Assembly (NCBI RefSeq): GCF_007559005.1
Contig: NZ_CP041763.1
Location: forward strand, 1,706,463 to 1,770,462
Direction: 5' to 3'
DNA: 64,000 nt
DNA from: Gordonia zhaorongruii
GTDB lineage: Bacteria; Actinomycetota; Actinomycetes; Mycobacteriales; Mycobacteriaceae
In this document: piece by piece, positions 17,015 through 28,236 of the stretch
Numbering within the stretch: position 1 is the stretch's first letter
Layout: every line of letters starts with the position of its first letter
The notes under the pieces: model-generated
Databases searched by the model: none
What the model saw: the letters and a program-made list of their open reading frames with translations, nothing else
Told to the model about the DNA's origin: nothing
Translations under genes and position numbers: made by a program

Positions 17015-18733
17015 TCACTCCATCTTCGTCGGAGTGTCCGTCCATTCGCCGTCTGGACGGTCTTCCTCCATGACGTCCGATGGCGTCACCGGATCCGGCG
17101 CGGATTCGCGAGTCACCAGATCGAAGTGATCTCCGTGCTTGTCCTCACCGATCACCACCGCACGCTCGACCAGCTCCGAGCTGCGATCCTCGACCAGGAC
17201 CATTCGGTCCGTACGCAGGTCACGGTACAACGCCACGCAGAGCATGAGCATCACGATCACGAACGGCACCGACGCCAGGATCGTGAGATTCTGCAACCCG
17301 GTGAGCGCCTTGTCACCGCCACCGCCGATGACGAGCATCACCGCCGCGACCGCGCCGGTGAGCGCGCCCCAGAAGACCACTGTCAACCGTCTCGGCTCGT
17401 GGGCGCCGCGTTCGGACAGCGACCCCATCACGATCGATGCGGCATCCGCACCCGAGACGAAGAAGATCCCTACCAGCGCCATCACGATCACCGCGGTGAT
17501 CCCGGCCCACGGCATGGTGTCGAGCAATGCGAACAGCGCACCGGTCGACTCGACCTCGCCACCGGTCGCAAGGTCACCGAACTCGTGCTGCCGGTTGATC
17601 GCCGCTCCACCGAACACGCAGAACCACACGAGGCTCACGATGGTCGGCGCCAGCAGGACACCGCTCACGAACTGACGGATGGTGCGACCCCTGCTGATCC
17701 GCGCGATGAAGAGACCGACGAACGGGGTCCAGGAGATCCACCAGGCCCAGTAGAAGATCGTCCAGGTCGACAGCCACTCCGCCAGGGCGGCGTCACCGTC
17801 GGCGTCTGTCCGCTTACTCATCCCGACGAACTGCTGGATGTAGTCGCCGAGGGCGCTCGGCAGCAGATTGAGGATCAGGAGCGTGGGTCCGACGACGAAC
17901 ACGAACACAGCGAGCACCAGAGCCAGCACCATGTTGATGTTCGAAAGCCATTGGATGCCGCGCGCCACGCCGGACACCGCCGACAGAATGAAGCAGAACG
18001 TGAGGACGACGATGATCGTGACCAGGACCGGGGTGCCGACGGTGCCGACCCAGCCTGCGAACTCCAGTCCGTCACCGATCTGGAGAGCGCCCAGGCCCAG
18101 GGACGCAGCGGTACCGAACAGCGTCGCGAAGATCGCCAGAATGTCGATGACCTTACCCAGAGGACCGTTCGCCCGGTCCCCGAACAGCGAGGTGAACGCT
18201 GCCGAGAGCAACTGTGAGCGACCCTTTCGGTACATTCCGTAACCGATGGCCAGGCCGACGACCGCGTAGATCGCCCACGGGTGCAGACCCCAATGGAACA
18301 TGGTGGTCGCCATGGCGGTCTGGAACGCTTCGACAGTCTCCGGATCGGCGGTCCCCGGTGGCGGCGAGACGTAGTACGTCAGCGGCTCCGCCACGCCGAA
18401 GAACATCAGTCCGATGCCCATACCGGCGCTGAACATCATCGCGATCCACGAGTGCGTCCGGAACTCCGGCTTCTCGCCGTCAGCTCCGAGGGGAATCCGC
18501 CCGTACTTGCTCGCGGCCAGCCATAGCACGAAGATCACGAACCCGGTGGATGCGAAGACGAACAGCCATCCGAGGTTCTTGATGACGCCGTCCTTGGCGC
18601 TCGCCGACACCGTCGAAAGGGTCGACTGATCAAGAAATCCCCACACCACGAAAGCGATCGAGATCAGCGCGGTGATGGAGAATACGACCCAATCGCGGCC
18701 CGGCGCTTTCCGGGGTCGACTAGATATTGACAC
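17015..18733 (-). CDS. BCCT family betaine/choline/carnitine transporter
   Basis: 572 residues with 12 predicted membrane segments. GMGIGLMFFGVAEPLTYYVSPP is the glycine-rich BCCT segment, and WTIFYWAWWISWTPFVGLFIARISRGRTIRQF is the family signature with the tryptophan cage that binds quaternary ammonium substrates. ISGADAAS-like text (FFVSGADAASIVMGSLSERG) also matches. The C-terminal 75 residues are hydrophilic and acidic, a place where BetP-type carriers hold osmosensing elements. Start GTG at 18733 has GAAGGAG upstream. Likely sodium-coupled uptake of glycine betaine or a related osmolyte; the exact substrate is not resolved. Confidence 0.93.
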   Translation of the reverse strand: MSISSRPRKAPGRDWVVFSITALISIAFVVWGFLDQSTLSTVSASAKDGVIKNLGWLFVFASTGFVIFVLWLAASKYGRIPLGADGEKPEFRTHSWIAMMFSAGMGIGLMFFGVAEPLTYYVSPPPGTADPETVEAFQTAMATTMFHWGLHPWAIYAVVGLAIGYGMYRKGRSQLLSAAFTSLFGDRANGPLGKVIDILAIFATLFGTAASLGLGALQIGDGLEFAGWVGTVGTPVLVTIIVVLTFCFILSAVSGVARGIQWLSNINMVLALVLAVFVFVVGPTLLILNLLPSALGDYIQQFVGMSKRTDADGDAALAEWLSTWTIFYWAWWISWTPFVGLFIARISRGRTIRQFVSGVLLAPTIVSLVWFCVFGGAAINRQHEFGDLATGGEVESTGALFALLDTMPWAGITAVIVMALVGIFFVSGADAASIVMGSLSERGAHEPRRLTVVFWGALTGAVAAVMLVIGGGGDKALTGLQNLTILASVPFVIVMLMLCVALYRDLRTDRMVLVEDRSSELVERAVVIGEDKHGDHFDLVTRESAPDPVTPSDVMEEDRPDGEWTDTPTKME

Positions 18734-18878
18734 TGGGCTCCTTCAGCGTAGGAACCACCGGAATCCCTTGGGAACCCCCGAGGTTCTGCGTGGACGTCAT
18801 GTCCGATGAATCAGCGTTCCGACATTAACACCGTGGTGATGCGGGCAAACGCGGCATGCGTGCAATTGCAATGTCTCG

Positions 18879-19319
18879 TTACGGTGTCGACGACCCGTCA
18901 GCGCCTGCCGGGAGTTCGATGTTCTGCAGCCGAACCCGAGATTGGGCGAGGAGTCTCCCCTGGTCATCGGCCATATCCACCTGCCAGAGCTGCTGCCGTC
19001 GGCCTCGGTGAACCGGCGTGGTCGTCACCAAGATCCGCCCCTGCGGCACCGAACGCAGAAAGTCCGTCGAATTGTTGACGCCGACCGCCGTTCCGCCGAG
19101 TCGCTTCTCCTGCAACCAGCAGAATCCGCTGACACTCGCTGCACTCTCAGCCAGTGCGCAATAGACGCCGCCGTGCACGATGCCGAAAGGCTGGTGGTGA
19201 TTCTCCGTGATGGTGAGACCACCGCGGATCCCGTCCCCCGACACTTCTTCGATCTCGAACCCGAGGTGTGCGTCGAGTCCGACTGCCTTTTTCAGATCCT
19301 GCTCACGGTCATTCGTCAT
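18879..19319 (-). CDS. PaaI family hotdog thioesterase
   Basis: 146 residues. NHHQPFGIVHGGVYCALAESAAS contains the HGG motif and conserved acidic residue (A-E-S) of PaaI-type thioesterases, followed by NNSTDFLRSV and GRRQQLWQVDMADDQGRLLAQSRV. Acts on a hydroxyphenylacetyl-CoA-like or other acyl-CoA; substrate unknown. It is divergent from the blaI/M56 pair, matching, from memory, Rv1847 next to Rv1846c in M. tuberculosis. Confidence 0.88.
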   Translation of the reverse strand: MTNDREQDLKKAVGLDAHLGFEIEEVSGDGIRGGLTITENHHQPFGIVHGGVYCALAESAASVSGFCWLQEKRLGGTAVGVNNSTDFLRSVPQGRILVTTTPVHRGRRQQLWQVDMADDQGRLLAQSRVRLQNIELPAGADGSSTP

Positions 19320-19354
19320 ACCTGCACGATGCCATTGGCACCCATCAGATAACA

Positions 19355-19393
19355 GTGACCCCCGTGTTCGGCTCGAACACGGGGGTCACTGTC
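19355..19393. terminator. long perfect hairpin between divergent genes
   Basis: CAGTGACCCCCGTGTTCG is followed by GCT and then its exact reverse complement (18-base arms, 3-base loop). The shape is terminator-like, but it stands between divergently transcribed genes, where a terminator is not expected. It may instead be an operator-like element or the terminator of an unseen short transcript. Confidence 0.6.
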
Positions 19394-19447
19394 ACGGATC
19401 GGGGGTCTCTGCAGCCCTCAGGACACTCACGCGACCCACCACAGAAT

Positions 19448-19466
19448 GTAGGCTAGCCTTACTTTG
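19448..19466. promoter_or_regulatory. putative IdeR/DtxR iron box or BlaI operator
   Basis: GTAGGCTAGCCTTACTTTG contains the 10-base palindrome AGGCTAGCCT. Aligned to the IdeR consensus TTAGGTTAGGCTAACCTAA it matches at about 12-13 of 19 sites by eye. It is about 145 bases upstream of the blaI start, so an autoregulatory BlaI operator is an equally possible reading. Confidence 0.35.
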
Positions 19467-19611
19467 GTGTCAAATGGTTGCCGGCCCGGGCGCGGCGGCC
19501 GGGCGCTCGGAACTATCCGGGCCTCCGACACGTTCAGCTAGAGAGTGGATCGACTGAGTGAGCAAGGCGACTGGTCGGGCATGTGAGAACTTCGAAGGGA
19601 GCCGTCGTAGA

Positions 19612-20004
19612 ATGAAGAAGATGAACGGATTGGGTGAGCTCGAACGAGCCGTGATGGACACGCTGTGGTCGTCGGCGACGCCGCAGACGGTGCGCCAGGT
19701 TCATGCTGAGCTCTCCCGGACACGGTCCCTCGCCTACACGACGGTCATGACCGTTCTGCAGCGCCTCACCAAGAAGGATCTCGTCAACCAGCTCCGTGAC
19801 GACCGGGCCCACCGATACGCTGCGGCCCGTCCTCGCGAAGACCTTGTCGCCAGCCTGATGGTGGATGCTCTGAAGGGCGCGGAAGCCTCCGGAGCGCGCC
19901 ATGCCGCGCTGGTCTCCTTCGTCGAACAGGTCGACGCCGACGAAGTCGCTGCCCTGCGCGAGGCCCTCGACGAGCTCGAGTCGTCCCGCACCGCGAAACA
20001 CTAG
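19612..20004 (+). CDS. blaI: BlaI/MecI/CopY family transcriptional repressor
   Basis: 130 residues. LGELERAVMDTLWSSATPQTVRQVHAEL and LAYTTVMTVLQRLTKKDLVNQLRDDRAHRYAA form the winged-helix DNA-binding domain; the C-terminal DELVASLMVDAL-type region gives the dimerisation helix. From memory the sequence is close to M. tuberculosis BlaI (Rv1846c), which represses itself, the neighbouring blaR-like protease gene and the beta-lactamase, and is released by beta-lactams. The start is ATG at 19612, chosen for the GAAGGGAG site about 10 bases upstream; ATG at 19621 and GTG at 19558 are alternatives. The M56 protease gene follows after 56 bases. Confidence 0.92.
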   Translation: MKKMNGLGELERAVMDTLWSSATPQTVRQVHAELSRTRSLAYTTVMTVLQRLTKKDLVNQLRDDRAHRYAAARPREDLVASLMVDALKGAEASGARHAALVSFVEQVDADEVAALREALDELESSRTAKH

Positions 20005-20060
20005 AGTCGACACCGCCCCGGGGTGAGCGGCCGCTCGCCCGCACGACCGGAGGAACGCCG

Positions 20061-22482
<2,422 letters not shown>

Positions 22483-22491
22483 CCGACTCCG

Positions 22492-23874
22492 GTGGACATC
22501 CTCATCATCGTCGGGAGCCTGATCGGCTTCCTGGCATTGACTCTGGGCACTGCGCTGTTCGTCGCCGGCGAGTTCTCGCTGACCGCTCTCGAACGGTCGA
22601 CCATCTCGGACGACGTCGCGCGTCGCGGCGACCGACGGGCCAAAGCGGTCGACCGAGCGCATCGCACACTGTCGTTCCAGCTGTCTGCGGCGCAGCTCGG
22701 CATCACGATCACCACACTCATCACCGGTTACATCGCCGAACCGGTACTGGCCCGACTGATCAACCCGGTCCTCGAGGCGATCGGCATCGAGGGCTCCCTC
22801 GCCGACGGCATCTCGTTGGCGCTCGCCCTGATCATCGCGACGTCGTTGTCGATGGTCCTCGGCGAATTGATCCCTAAGAACCTCGCGATCGCCGAGCCGC
22901 TCGCCACCGCCAGGTTCACCGCGGCCCCCATGATGGTCTTCTCGCGGATCTTCAAGTACGCGATCAACGGCCTCAACGGCACCGCCAACAGACTCGTCCG
23001 ACGACTCGGGGTGGAGCCGACCGAAGAGCTCCAATCCGCGCGATCGACTGCGGAACTGTCGGCGCTGGTGCAGAACTCGGCACTGCACGGTGAACTCGAC
23101 GCCGACACCGCACAACTGGTGCAGCGGTCCCTCCGTTTCGGCGACCTCTCGGCCGAGGACCTGATGACCCCGCGAGTCCGGGTCGAGAGCCTCGAGCCCG
23201 GCGACACCGTCCGCGACCTGATCGCCGCCTCGTCGCGTACCGGTCACTCGCGGTTCCTGGTCGCCCCGGACGGCGATCTCGACAATCTGCTCGGCGTGGT
23301 GCACATCAAGCAGGCGTTCACGGTGCAGGCGAAGGCGCAGTCCGGCACCTCGGTGCGATCACTCGTGCGTCCGGTCAGCCGGGTGCCTGCCACCCTCGAC
23401 GGCGATGCGCTGATGGACCGGGTCTCCTCCGACGGACTCGAGGTATGCGTCGTCGCCGACGAGTACGGCGGCACCGCGGGAATCGTCACCTCTGAGGACC
23501 TCATCGAGGAGATCCTCGGCAATGTGACAGACGAACACGATCACGAGGAGTCCGAAGTGGTCCGTGTCGGCAACGGCTTCCGGTGCGCCGGACTCCTTCG
23601 GCTCGACGAGGTGAACGACGCGATCGGCTATCGAGCGCCGGAGGGCGCCTACGAGACGCTCGGCGGGCTCGTGATGTTCCGGCTCGGACGGATTCCGGCG
23701 GTGGGCGACGTCGTCGACCTTCCGGAGCGGGAATCAGTCTCCGACGAGGACGGGCAGAGCAGGATCCAGCAGTGGCGCGGCACCGTCGTCCGCATGGAGC
23801 AAAGGCGCGTCGATCAGGTGTGGCTCACATCCGTCGACGCGGGCAGCGAGGATCGGGGTGAGAACGATGGGTGA
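22492..23874 (+). CDS. CNNM/CorC (hemolysin C) family membrane protein 1
   Basis: 460 residues. The N-terminal DUF21/CNNM domain has four hydrophobic segments (about 3-25, 60-82, 98-120, 138-160) with FVAGEFSLTALERS and MVLGELIPKNLAIAEPLAT, the conserved ELIPK motif. Paired CBS domains follow (EDLMTPRVRVESL; VADEYGGTAGIVTSEDLIEEILGNVTDEHD) and then the CorC/HlyC C-terminal domain (FRCAGLLRLDEVNDAIG). The family is linked to magnesium/cobalt transport or resistance. It begins with GTG nine bases after guaB1 and overlaps the next gene by eight bases. From memory this corresponds to Rv1842c. Confidence 0.92.
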   Translation: MDILIIVGSLIGFLALTLGTALFVAGEFSLTALERSTISDDVARRGDRRAKAVDRAHRTLSFQLSAAQLGITITTLITGYIAEPVLARLINPVLEAIGIEGSLADGISLALALIIATSLSMVLGELIPKNLAIAEPLATARFTAAPMMVFSRIFKYAINGLNGTANRLVRRLGVEPTEELQSARSTAELSALVQNSALHGELDADTAQLVQRSLRFGDLSAEDLMTPRVRVESLEPGDTVRDLIAASSRTGHSRFLVAPDGDLDNLLGVVHIKQAFTVQAKAQSGTSVRSLVRPVSRVPATLDGDALMDRVSSDGLEVCVVADEYGGTAGIVTSEDLIEEILGNVTDEHDHEESEVVRVGNGFRCAGLLRLDEVNDAIGYRAPEGAYETLGGLVMFRLGRIPAVGDVVDLPERESVSDEDGQSRIQQWRGTVVRMEQRRVDQVWLTSVDAGSEDRGENDG

Positions 23875-24943
23875 CTTAGGCGCAGTTCTGCTGACCGTGC
23901 TCCTGCTCGCCGCGAACGCCTTCTTCGTCGCGGCCGAGTTCTCGATGATCGCAGCCCGCCGCGACCGACTCGTCGCTCTCGAGGAGTCCGGGAAGAAGCG
24001 GGCCCGCACCGTGATCCGGGCATCTGAGCACCTGTCGATGATGCTGGCCGGTTGTCAGTTGGGCATCACGATCTGCTCCATCCTGCTCGGCCGGGTCGGC
24101 GAGCCCGCGATCGCGCACTTGATCGAGAGGCCCCTCGACCTGGTGAACATGCCCGAGGGTCTGCTGCATCCGATCGCCTTCGCCCTGGCGCTGATGATCG
24201 TGGTGGTCCTGCACATCCTCGTCGGAGAGATGGTGCCCAAGAACATCTCGCTCGCCGGCCCCGAGCGAGTGGCCATGCTGGTCATTCCTCCGCATCTGGT
24301 GTTCCTTCGCATCACGAAACCGCTCATCTGGATCTACAACGCACTCGCCAACGGCTCCCTTCGCCTGATGCGAGTGGAGCCCAAGGACGAACTGGCGACC
24401 ACGGTCACCGAGACCGAGCTCGCCCAGATGATCGGCGAGTCCCGTGAACTCGGCCTGCTGGACGCGGGCGAGCACGAGCGCCTGACACGAGCGTTGGAGA
24501 CCGTCCAGCGCACCGTGGACGAGGCGATGATCCCGCTCGCCGACGTGAAGACCGTGCGCGTACGACCCGATCCGGCGACCGGCGGACTCGGCCCTCGTCT
24601 GGGCGACGTGGAGGACGCCGTTCGTGACACCGGCTACTCCCGGTTCCCCGTTCGCGGTCTCGACGGTTCGTACATCGGGTACCTGCATCTCAAGGATGTT
24701 CTCGACGACGTTTTCGACGATGACACCGACTCGGACTCTCTCGTTGCGGTCGACAAGATCCGGCCGCTGCCGGTGATCGGCGCCGCGGTGCCGCTGGACG
24801 AGGCCGCCACTCAGCTGCAGCGCGCCAGTGCGCACCTGGGCGTGGTGGTCAACTCGTCGGGAACCACAGTCGGGATGATCGCACTGGCCGACCTCGCCGA
24901 GGCATTCGTCGGCAACGTCCGCGACGCGACGAACAGAATCTGA
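23867..24943 (+). CDS. CNNM/CorC family membrane protein 2
   Basis: 358 residues from ATG at 23867, overlapping the previous stop by eight bases. The DUF21 domain shows NAFFVAAEFSMIAARRDRL, MLAGCQLGITICSILLGRVGEPAIA and HILVGEMVPKNISLAGPERVAM. Two CBS domains follow (IPLADVKTVRVRPD; LHLKDVLDDVFDD; VVNSSGTTVGMIALADLAEAFVGNV). Unlike its neighbour it ends right after the CBS pair, lacking the CorC C-terminal domain. From memory it corresponds to Rv1841c. The tandem, overlapping arrangement suggests a heteromeric ion-transport or regulatory unit. Confidence 0.92.
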   Translation: MGDLGAVLLTVLLLAANAFFVAAEFSMIAARRDRLVALEESGKKRARTVIRASEHLSMMLAGCQLGITICSILLGRVGEPAIAHLIERPLDLVNMPEGLLHPIAFALALMIVVVLHILVGEMVPKNISLAGPERVAMLVIPPHLVFLRITKPLIWIYNALANGSLRLMRVEPKDELATTVTETELAQMIGESRELGLLDAGEHERLTRALETVQRTVDEAMIPLADVKTVRVRPDPATGGLGPRLGDVEDAVRDTGYSRFPVRGLDGSYIGYLHLKDVLDDVFDDDTDSDSLVAVDKIRPLPVIGAAVPLDEAATQLQRASAHLGVVVNSSGTTVGMIALADLAEAFVGNVRDATNRI

Positions 24944-25863
24944 TGGCGACGGATCCGACGCGGGCGGATCCGATTCGGACCGGGCTGCGCCGCGACGAGT
25001 GGTCGGCACGAGCAGCGGATCACCGCGCGCGCATCGACACTCTAATCGGCCCCTACTTGAACGACCGGCGCTCAGGCGCGACCCACCCGGTCATCGACTT
25101 CCTGTTCACGTATTACTCGACTCGCCCGTCCCAGCTCACCCGGTGGCATCCGGGCTACGGCACGACGCTCCTCGACGCACCGGAGTACGCGGATTTCCGC
25201 GGCTACGAGGCAGGCGACGACGGCAGCGCGACCGTCGGCCGGGATTTCCTGAACTCCCGGCTCGGGACGATCGGCGCAGTCATCGACATCTCCACGGCGA
25301 TCCGCTCGCGGCGCCCGCTCCTCGGGTGCTTCGGGTTGCACGAGTGGGCGATGGTCTACCGCTCCGACGAGACACGACACCCTCATCCGCTGCGGTTGGG
25401 TGCGGCGGGCACCGACGAGGTCGTGGAGAGGTCCGGGCTGCGGTGCACACACTTCGACGCGTTCCGCTTCTTCACCGAGCCCGCTCGACCGCGCAACGCC
25501 ACCGAGCTGACCCACGACACCGCCACCGCGAACGAGCAACCGGGTTGCCTGCACGCGACGATGGACCTCTACCGGTACGGACTCCGCTTATCCCCGTTGA
25601 TCAGCTCGTCGCTGCTCGCCGACTGCTTCGAGACCGCGCTCCGCGCACGCGAACTCGACATGCGAGCCGGCCCCTACGACCTGTCCGGAGTCCTCGACAT
25701 GGACGGTCGTCCGTACACCCCCGTCCCCATCGAGACTCCGCACGGCCGTGCGGAGTACATCGAGGCGCAGACGGCGCTCGCCGACCGTGGGAGCAGTCTC
25801 CGCGAGGCGATGCTCGAAACGTGCCGATCACTGCTGTCCGCCGCCCGGCCCGACGGCTCGTGA
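24943..25863 (+). CDS. uncharacterised actinobacterial protein (often labelled 3-methyladenine DNA glycosylase)
   Basis: 306 residues. It starts within the stop codon of the preceding gene (TGATG), so it is translationally coupled. Motifs such as [63 protein letters not shown] and [20 protein letters not shown] are ones I recognise from a conserved actinobacterial family that databases name 3-methyladenine DNA glycosylase. I see no helix-hairpin-helix or glycosylase catalytic motif to support that name. Histidine- and cysteine-rich motifs hint at metal binding (inference). Confidence 0.8.
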   Translation: MATDPTRADPIRTGLRRDEWSARAADHRARIDTLIGPYLNDRRSGATHPVIDFLFTYYSTRPSQLTRWHPGYGTTLLDAPEYADFRGYEAGDDGSATVGRDFLNSRLGTIGAVIDISTAIRSRRPLLGCFGLHEWAMVYRSDETRHPHPLRLGAAGTDEVVERSGLRCTHFDAFRFFTEPARPRNATELTHDTATANEQPGCLHATMDLYRYGLRLSPLISSSLLADCFETALRARELDMRAGPYDLSGVLDMDGRPYTPVPIETPHGRAEYIEAQTALADRGSSLREAMLETCRSLLSAARPDGS

Positions 25864-25878
25864 CCGCGGTGCGGGCGG

Positions 25879-25884
25879 TAGAAT
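25879..25884 (+). promoter_or_regulatory. -10 box (TAGAAT) for glcB
   Basis: TAGAAT starts 16 bases after the preceding stop and 94 bases before the glcB ATG, leaving a 5' leader of roughly 80 bases. No clear -35 is seen. Confidence 0.4.
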
Positions 25885-25921
25885 AGCCGACGCCGGGCAG
25901 TCCGCGTCCGGAATGAGAGAA

Positions 25922-25936
25922 CAACGTACGACGTTG
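25922..25936. promoter_or_regulatory. inverted repeat in the glcB leader, possible operator
   Basis: CAACGT-ACG-ACGTTG has perfect six-base arms around three bases. It lies 37 bases before the glcB start and downstream of the TAGAAT box, where a repressor could block elongation or initiation. The cognate regulator is unknown. Confidence 0.4.
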
Positions 25937-25972
25937 CACCATTCGTCTCATATCGCTCAGGGAAAGGTCGTC

Positions 25973-28135
25973 ATGTCCGATCGTGTCACCGTCAACGGTT
26001 TGCAAGTCGCCGAGGTCCTCTACGACTTCGTCAACAACAAGGCCCTGCAGGGCACCGGTGTGGACGCCGACAAGTTCTGGGCCGGCGCCGCCGCCGTGAT
26101 CAACGATCTCGCACCCCGCAACCGCGAGCTGCTCGCGGTTCGTGACGAGCTGCAGACGAAGATCGACACGTGGCACCGCGACCACAAGAACTTCGACTTC
26201 GCCGAGTACAAGGCGTTCCTCACCGAGATCGGCTACCTCGTTCCCGAGCCTGCCGACTTCGAGATCTCGACGACCAACGTGGACGACGAGATCGCCCGCA
26301 TCCCCGGCCCGCAGCTGGTCGTCCCGATCCTCAATGCACGCTTCGCGCTGAACGCGTCGAACTCCCGCTGGGGTTCGCTGTACGACGCCCTCTACGGCAC
26401 GGACGCGATCCCGGAGACCGACGGCGCCGAGAAGGGCTCCTCGTACAACAAGGTGCGCGGTGACAAGGTCATCGCCTTCGCGAAGTCGTTCCTCGACCGT
26501 GCGGTCCCGCTTGAGCAGGGCAGCCACGCCGACGCCACCTCGTACACCGTCGCCGACGGCAAGGCCGTCGTCACCGTCGGTGACGTGACCACCACCTTCG
26601 CCGACCCCGACGCGTTCGCGGGCCACACCGGCGACACCTCGGCACCGACCGGCGTTCTGGTGCGCAACAACGGTCTGCACCTGGAGATCCAGATCGACGC
26701 CGATTCGCCGATCGGATCGACCGACGCGGCAGGCGTCAAGGATGTCCTCGTCGAGTCCGCGATCACCACGATCATGGACTTCGAGGACTCGGTCGCCGCG
26801 GTCGACGCGGACGACAAGGTGCTCGGTTACACCAACTGGCTCGGCCTGAACAAGGGGGACCTGGCGGAGGAGGTCACCAAGGGCGACAAGACGTTCACCC
26901 GTGTCCTGAACTCGAACCGCACCTACACGGGCCCCGACGGCTCGGACGTCGAACTGCACGGCCGTTCGCTGCTGTTCGTTCGCAACGTCGGTCATCTCAT
27001 GACCAACCCGGCGGTGCTGGACGCCGACGGCAACGAGGTTCCCGAAGGCATCCTGGATGCCCTGATCACCTCGGCGATCGGCATCCACGGCATGAGCCCC
27101 GAGGGTCAGCAGAACTCGCGGACCGGTTCCATCTACATCGTGAAGCCGAAGATGCACGGGCCCGATGAGGTCGCTTTCACCGCCGAGCTGTTCGGCCGCG
27201 TGGAGGACATCCTCGGCCTGGAGCGCAACACCATCAAGGTCGGCATCATGGACGAGGAGCGTCGCACGTCGGTGAACCTGAAGGCCGCCATTCACGCGGC
27301 CGCCGAGCGAGTCGTCTTCATCAACACCGGCTTCCTGGACCGCACCGGCGACGAGATCCACACCTCGATGGAGGCCGGACCGTTCGTCCGCAAGGACGAC
27401 ATCAAGGGCCAGACCTGGTTCAACGCATACGAGAACAACAACGTCGACGTCGGTCTGCACACCGGACTCGAGCACAAGGCGCAGATCGGCAAGGGCATGT
27501 GGGCCATGCCCGATCTCATGGCCGACATGCTCGCCCAGAAGGGCGGCCATCCGAAGGCCGGCGCGAACACGGCATGGGTCCCGTCGCCGACCGCAGCCAC
27601 GTTGCATGCACTGCACTACCACGAGGTCGACGTCTTCGAGCGCCAGGACGAGCTCGCCAAGCGCGATCCGGCGTCCGTCGACGACATCCTCACCATCCCG
27701 CTCGCGCCCAGCACCGACTGGAGCGACGAGGAGAAGCGTCAGGAGCTCGACAACAACTGCCAGTCGATCCTGGGCTACGTCGTCCGGTGGATCGATCACG
27801 GCGTCGGTTGCTCCAAGGTGCCCGACATCCACGACGTCGCACTGATGGAGGACCGCGCCACGCTGCGCATCTCGAGCCAGCTGCTCGCCAACTGGCTGCA
27901 TCACGGGATCGTCGTCGAGGATGACGTCGTCGCTGCGCTGAAGCGCATGGCGCCGGTCGTCGACCGCCAGAACGCCGGTGACCCCGAGTACCGTCCGCTG
28001 TCGGACGATTTCGACACGAATATCGCGTTCAACGCCGCCAAGGACCTGATTCTGCAGGGCACCACCCAGCCGAGCGGTTACACCGAACCGATCCTTCACC
28101 GCGCGCGCCGCGAGTACAAGGCGGCGAACGCCTGA
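25973..28135 (+). CDS. glcB: malate synthase G
   Basis: 720 residues, the normal length for the G isoform. Signatures in order are [112 protein letters not shown] and [24 protein letters not shown], covering the acetyl-CoA and glyoxylate/magnesium sites. It condenses glyoxylate with acetyl-CoA in the glyoxylate shunt. The open frame extends to 25748, but the ATG at 25973 has GGAAAGG upstream and matches the family N terminus [21 protein letters not shown] strong hairpin follows the gene. Confidence 0.97.
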   Translation: MSDRVTVNGLQVAEVLYDFVNNKALQGTGVDADKFWAGAAAVINDLAPRNRELLAVRDELQTKIDTWHRDHKNFDFAEYKAFLTEIGYLVPEPADFEISTTNVDDEIARIPGPQLVVPILNARFALNASNSRWGSLYDALYGTDAIPETDGAEKGSSYNKVRGDKVIAFAKSFLDRAVPLEQGSHADATSYTVADGKAVVTVGDVTTTFADPDAFAGHTGDTSAPTGVLVRNNGLHLEIQIDADSPIGSTDAAGVKDVLVESAITTIMDFEDSVAAVDADDKVLGYTNWLGLNKGDLAEEVTKGDKTFTRVLNSNRTYTGPDGSDVELHGRSLLFVRNVGHLMTNPAVLDADGNEVPEGILDALITSAIGIHGMSPEGQQNSRTGSIYIVKPKMHGPDEVAFTAELFGRVEDILGLERNTIKVGIMDEERRTSVNLKAAIHAAAERVVFINTGFLDRTGDEIHTSMEAGPFVRKDDIKGQTWFNAYENNNVDVGLHTGLEHKAQIGKGMWAMPDLMADMLAQKGGHPKAGANTAWVPSPTAATLHALHYHEVDVFERQDELAKRDPASVDDILTIPLAPSTDWSDEEKRQELDNNCQSILGYVVRWIDHGVGCSKVPDIHDVALMEDRATLRISSQLLANWLHHGIVVEDDVVAALKRMAPVVDRQNAGDPEYRPLSDDFDTNIAFNAAKDLILQGTTQPSGYTEPILHRARREYKAANA

Positions 28136-28154
28136 TATACCCAATGGTGTAGTC

Positions 28155-28188
28155 ACCGAGCCCGGACCGGATTCGGTCCGGGCTCGGT
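28155..28188 (+). terminator. hairpin terminator after glcB
   Basis: ACCGAGCCCGGACCG, loop GATT, then the exact reverse complement CGGTCCGGGCTCGGT. It starts 19 bases after the glcB stop. No T-run follows, as is common in actinobacteria. Confidence 0.75.
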
Positions 28189-28236
28189 CTCATCGGACGA
28201 TGCCCGGCAGCGCTGCGGGCTGGAGGAGGACACCCG

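Larger units (their letters stand above)
19320..19611. other. 292-bp divergent intergenic region
   Basis: Lies between the PaaI gene (minus) and blaI (plus). It holds an 18-base-arm hairpin (19355-19393), an iron-box/operator-like site (19448-19466) and the presumed promoters of both directions. A frame open from 19558 (GTG) reads into blaI but lacks a ribosome-binding site. Confidence 0.6.

Noticed and set aside
24943..25863. 3-methyladenine DNA glycosylase function
   Set aside because: The family name is used in databases, but I see no helix-hairpin-helix, catalytic aspartate motif or other glycosylase signature, so I did not assign the function.
25601..28156. 851-residue minus-strand open frame antisense to glcB
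   Set aside because: It is a high-GC shadow frame: the plus strand carries unmistakable malate synthase motifs, and the antisense product is a low-complexity Val/Asp/Arg mixture.
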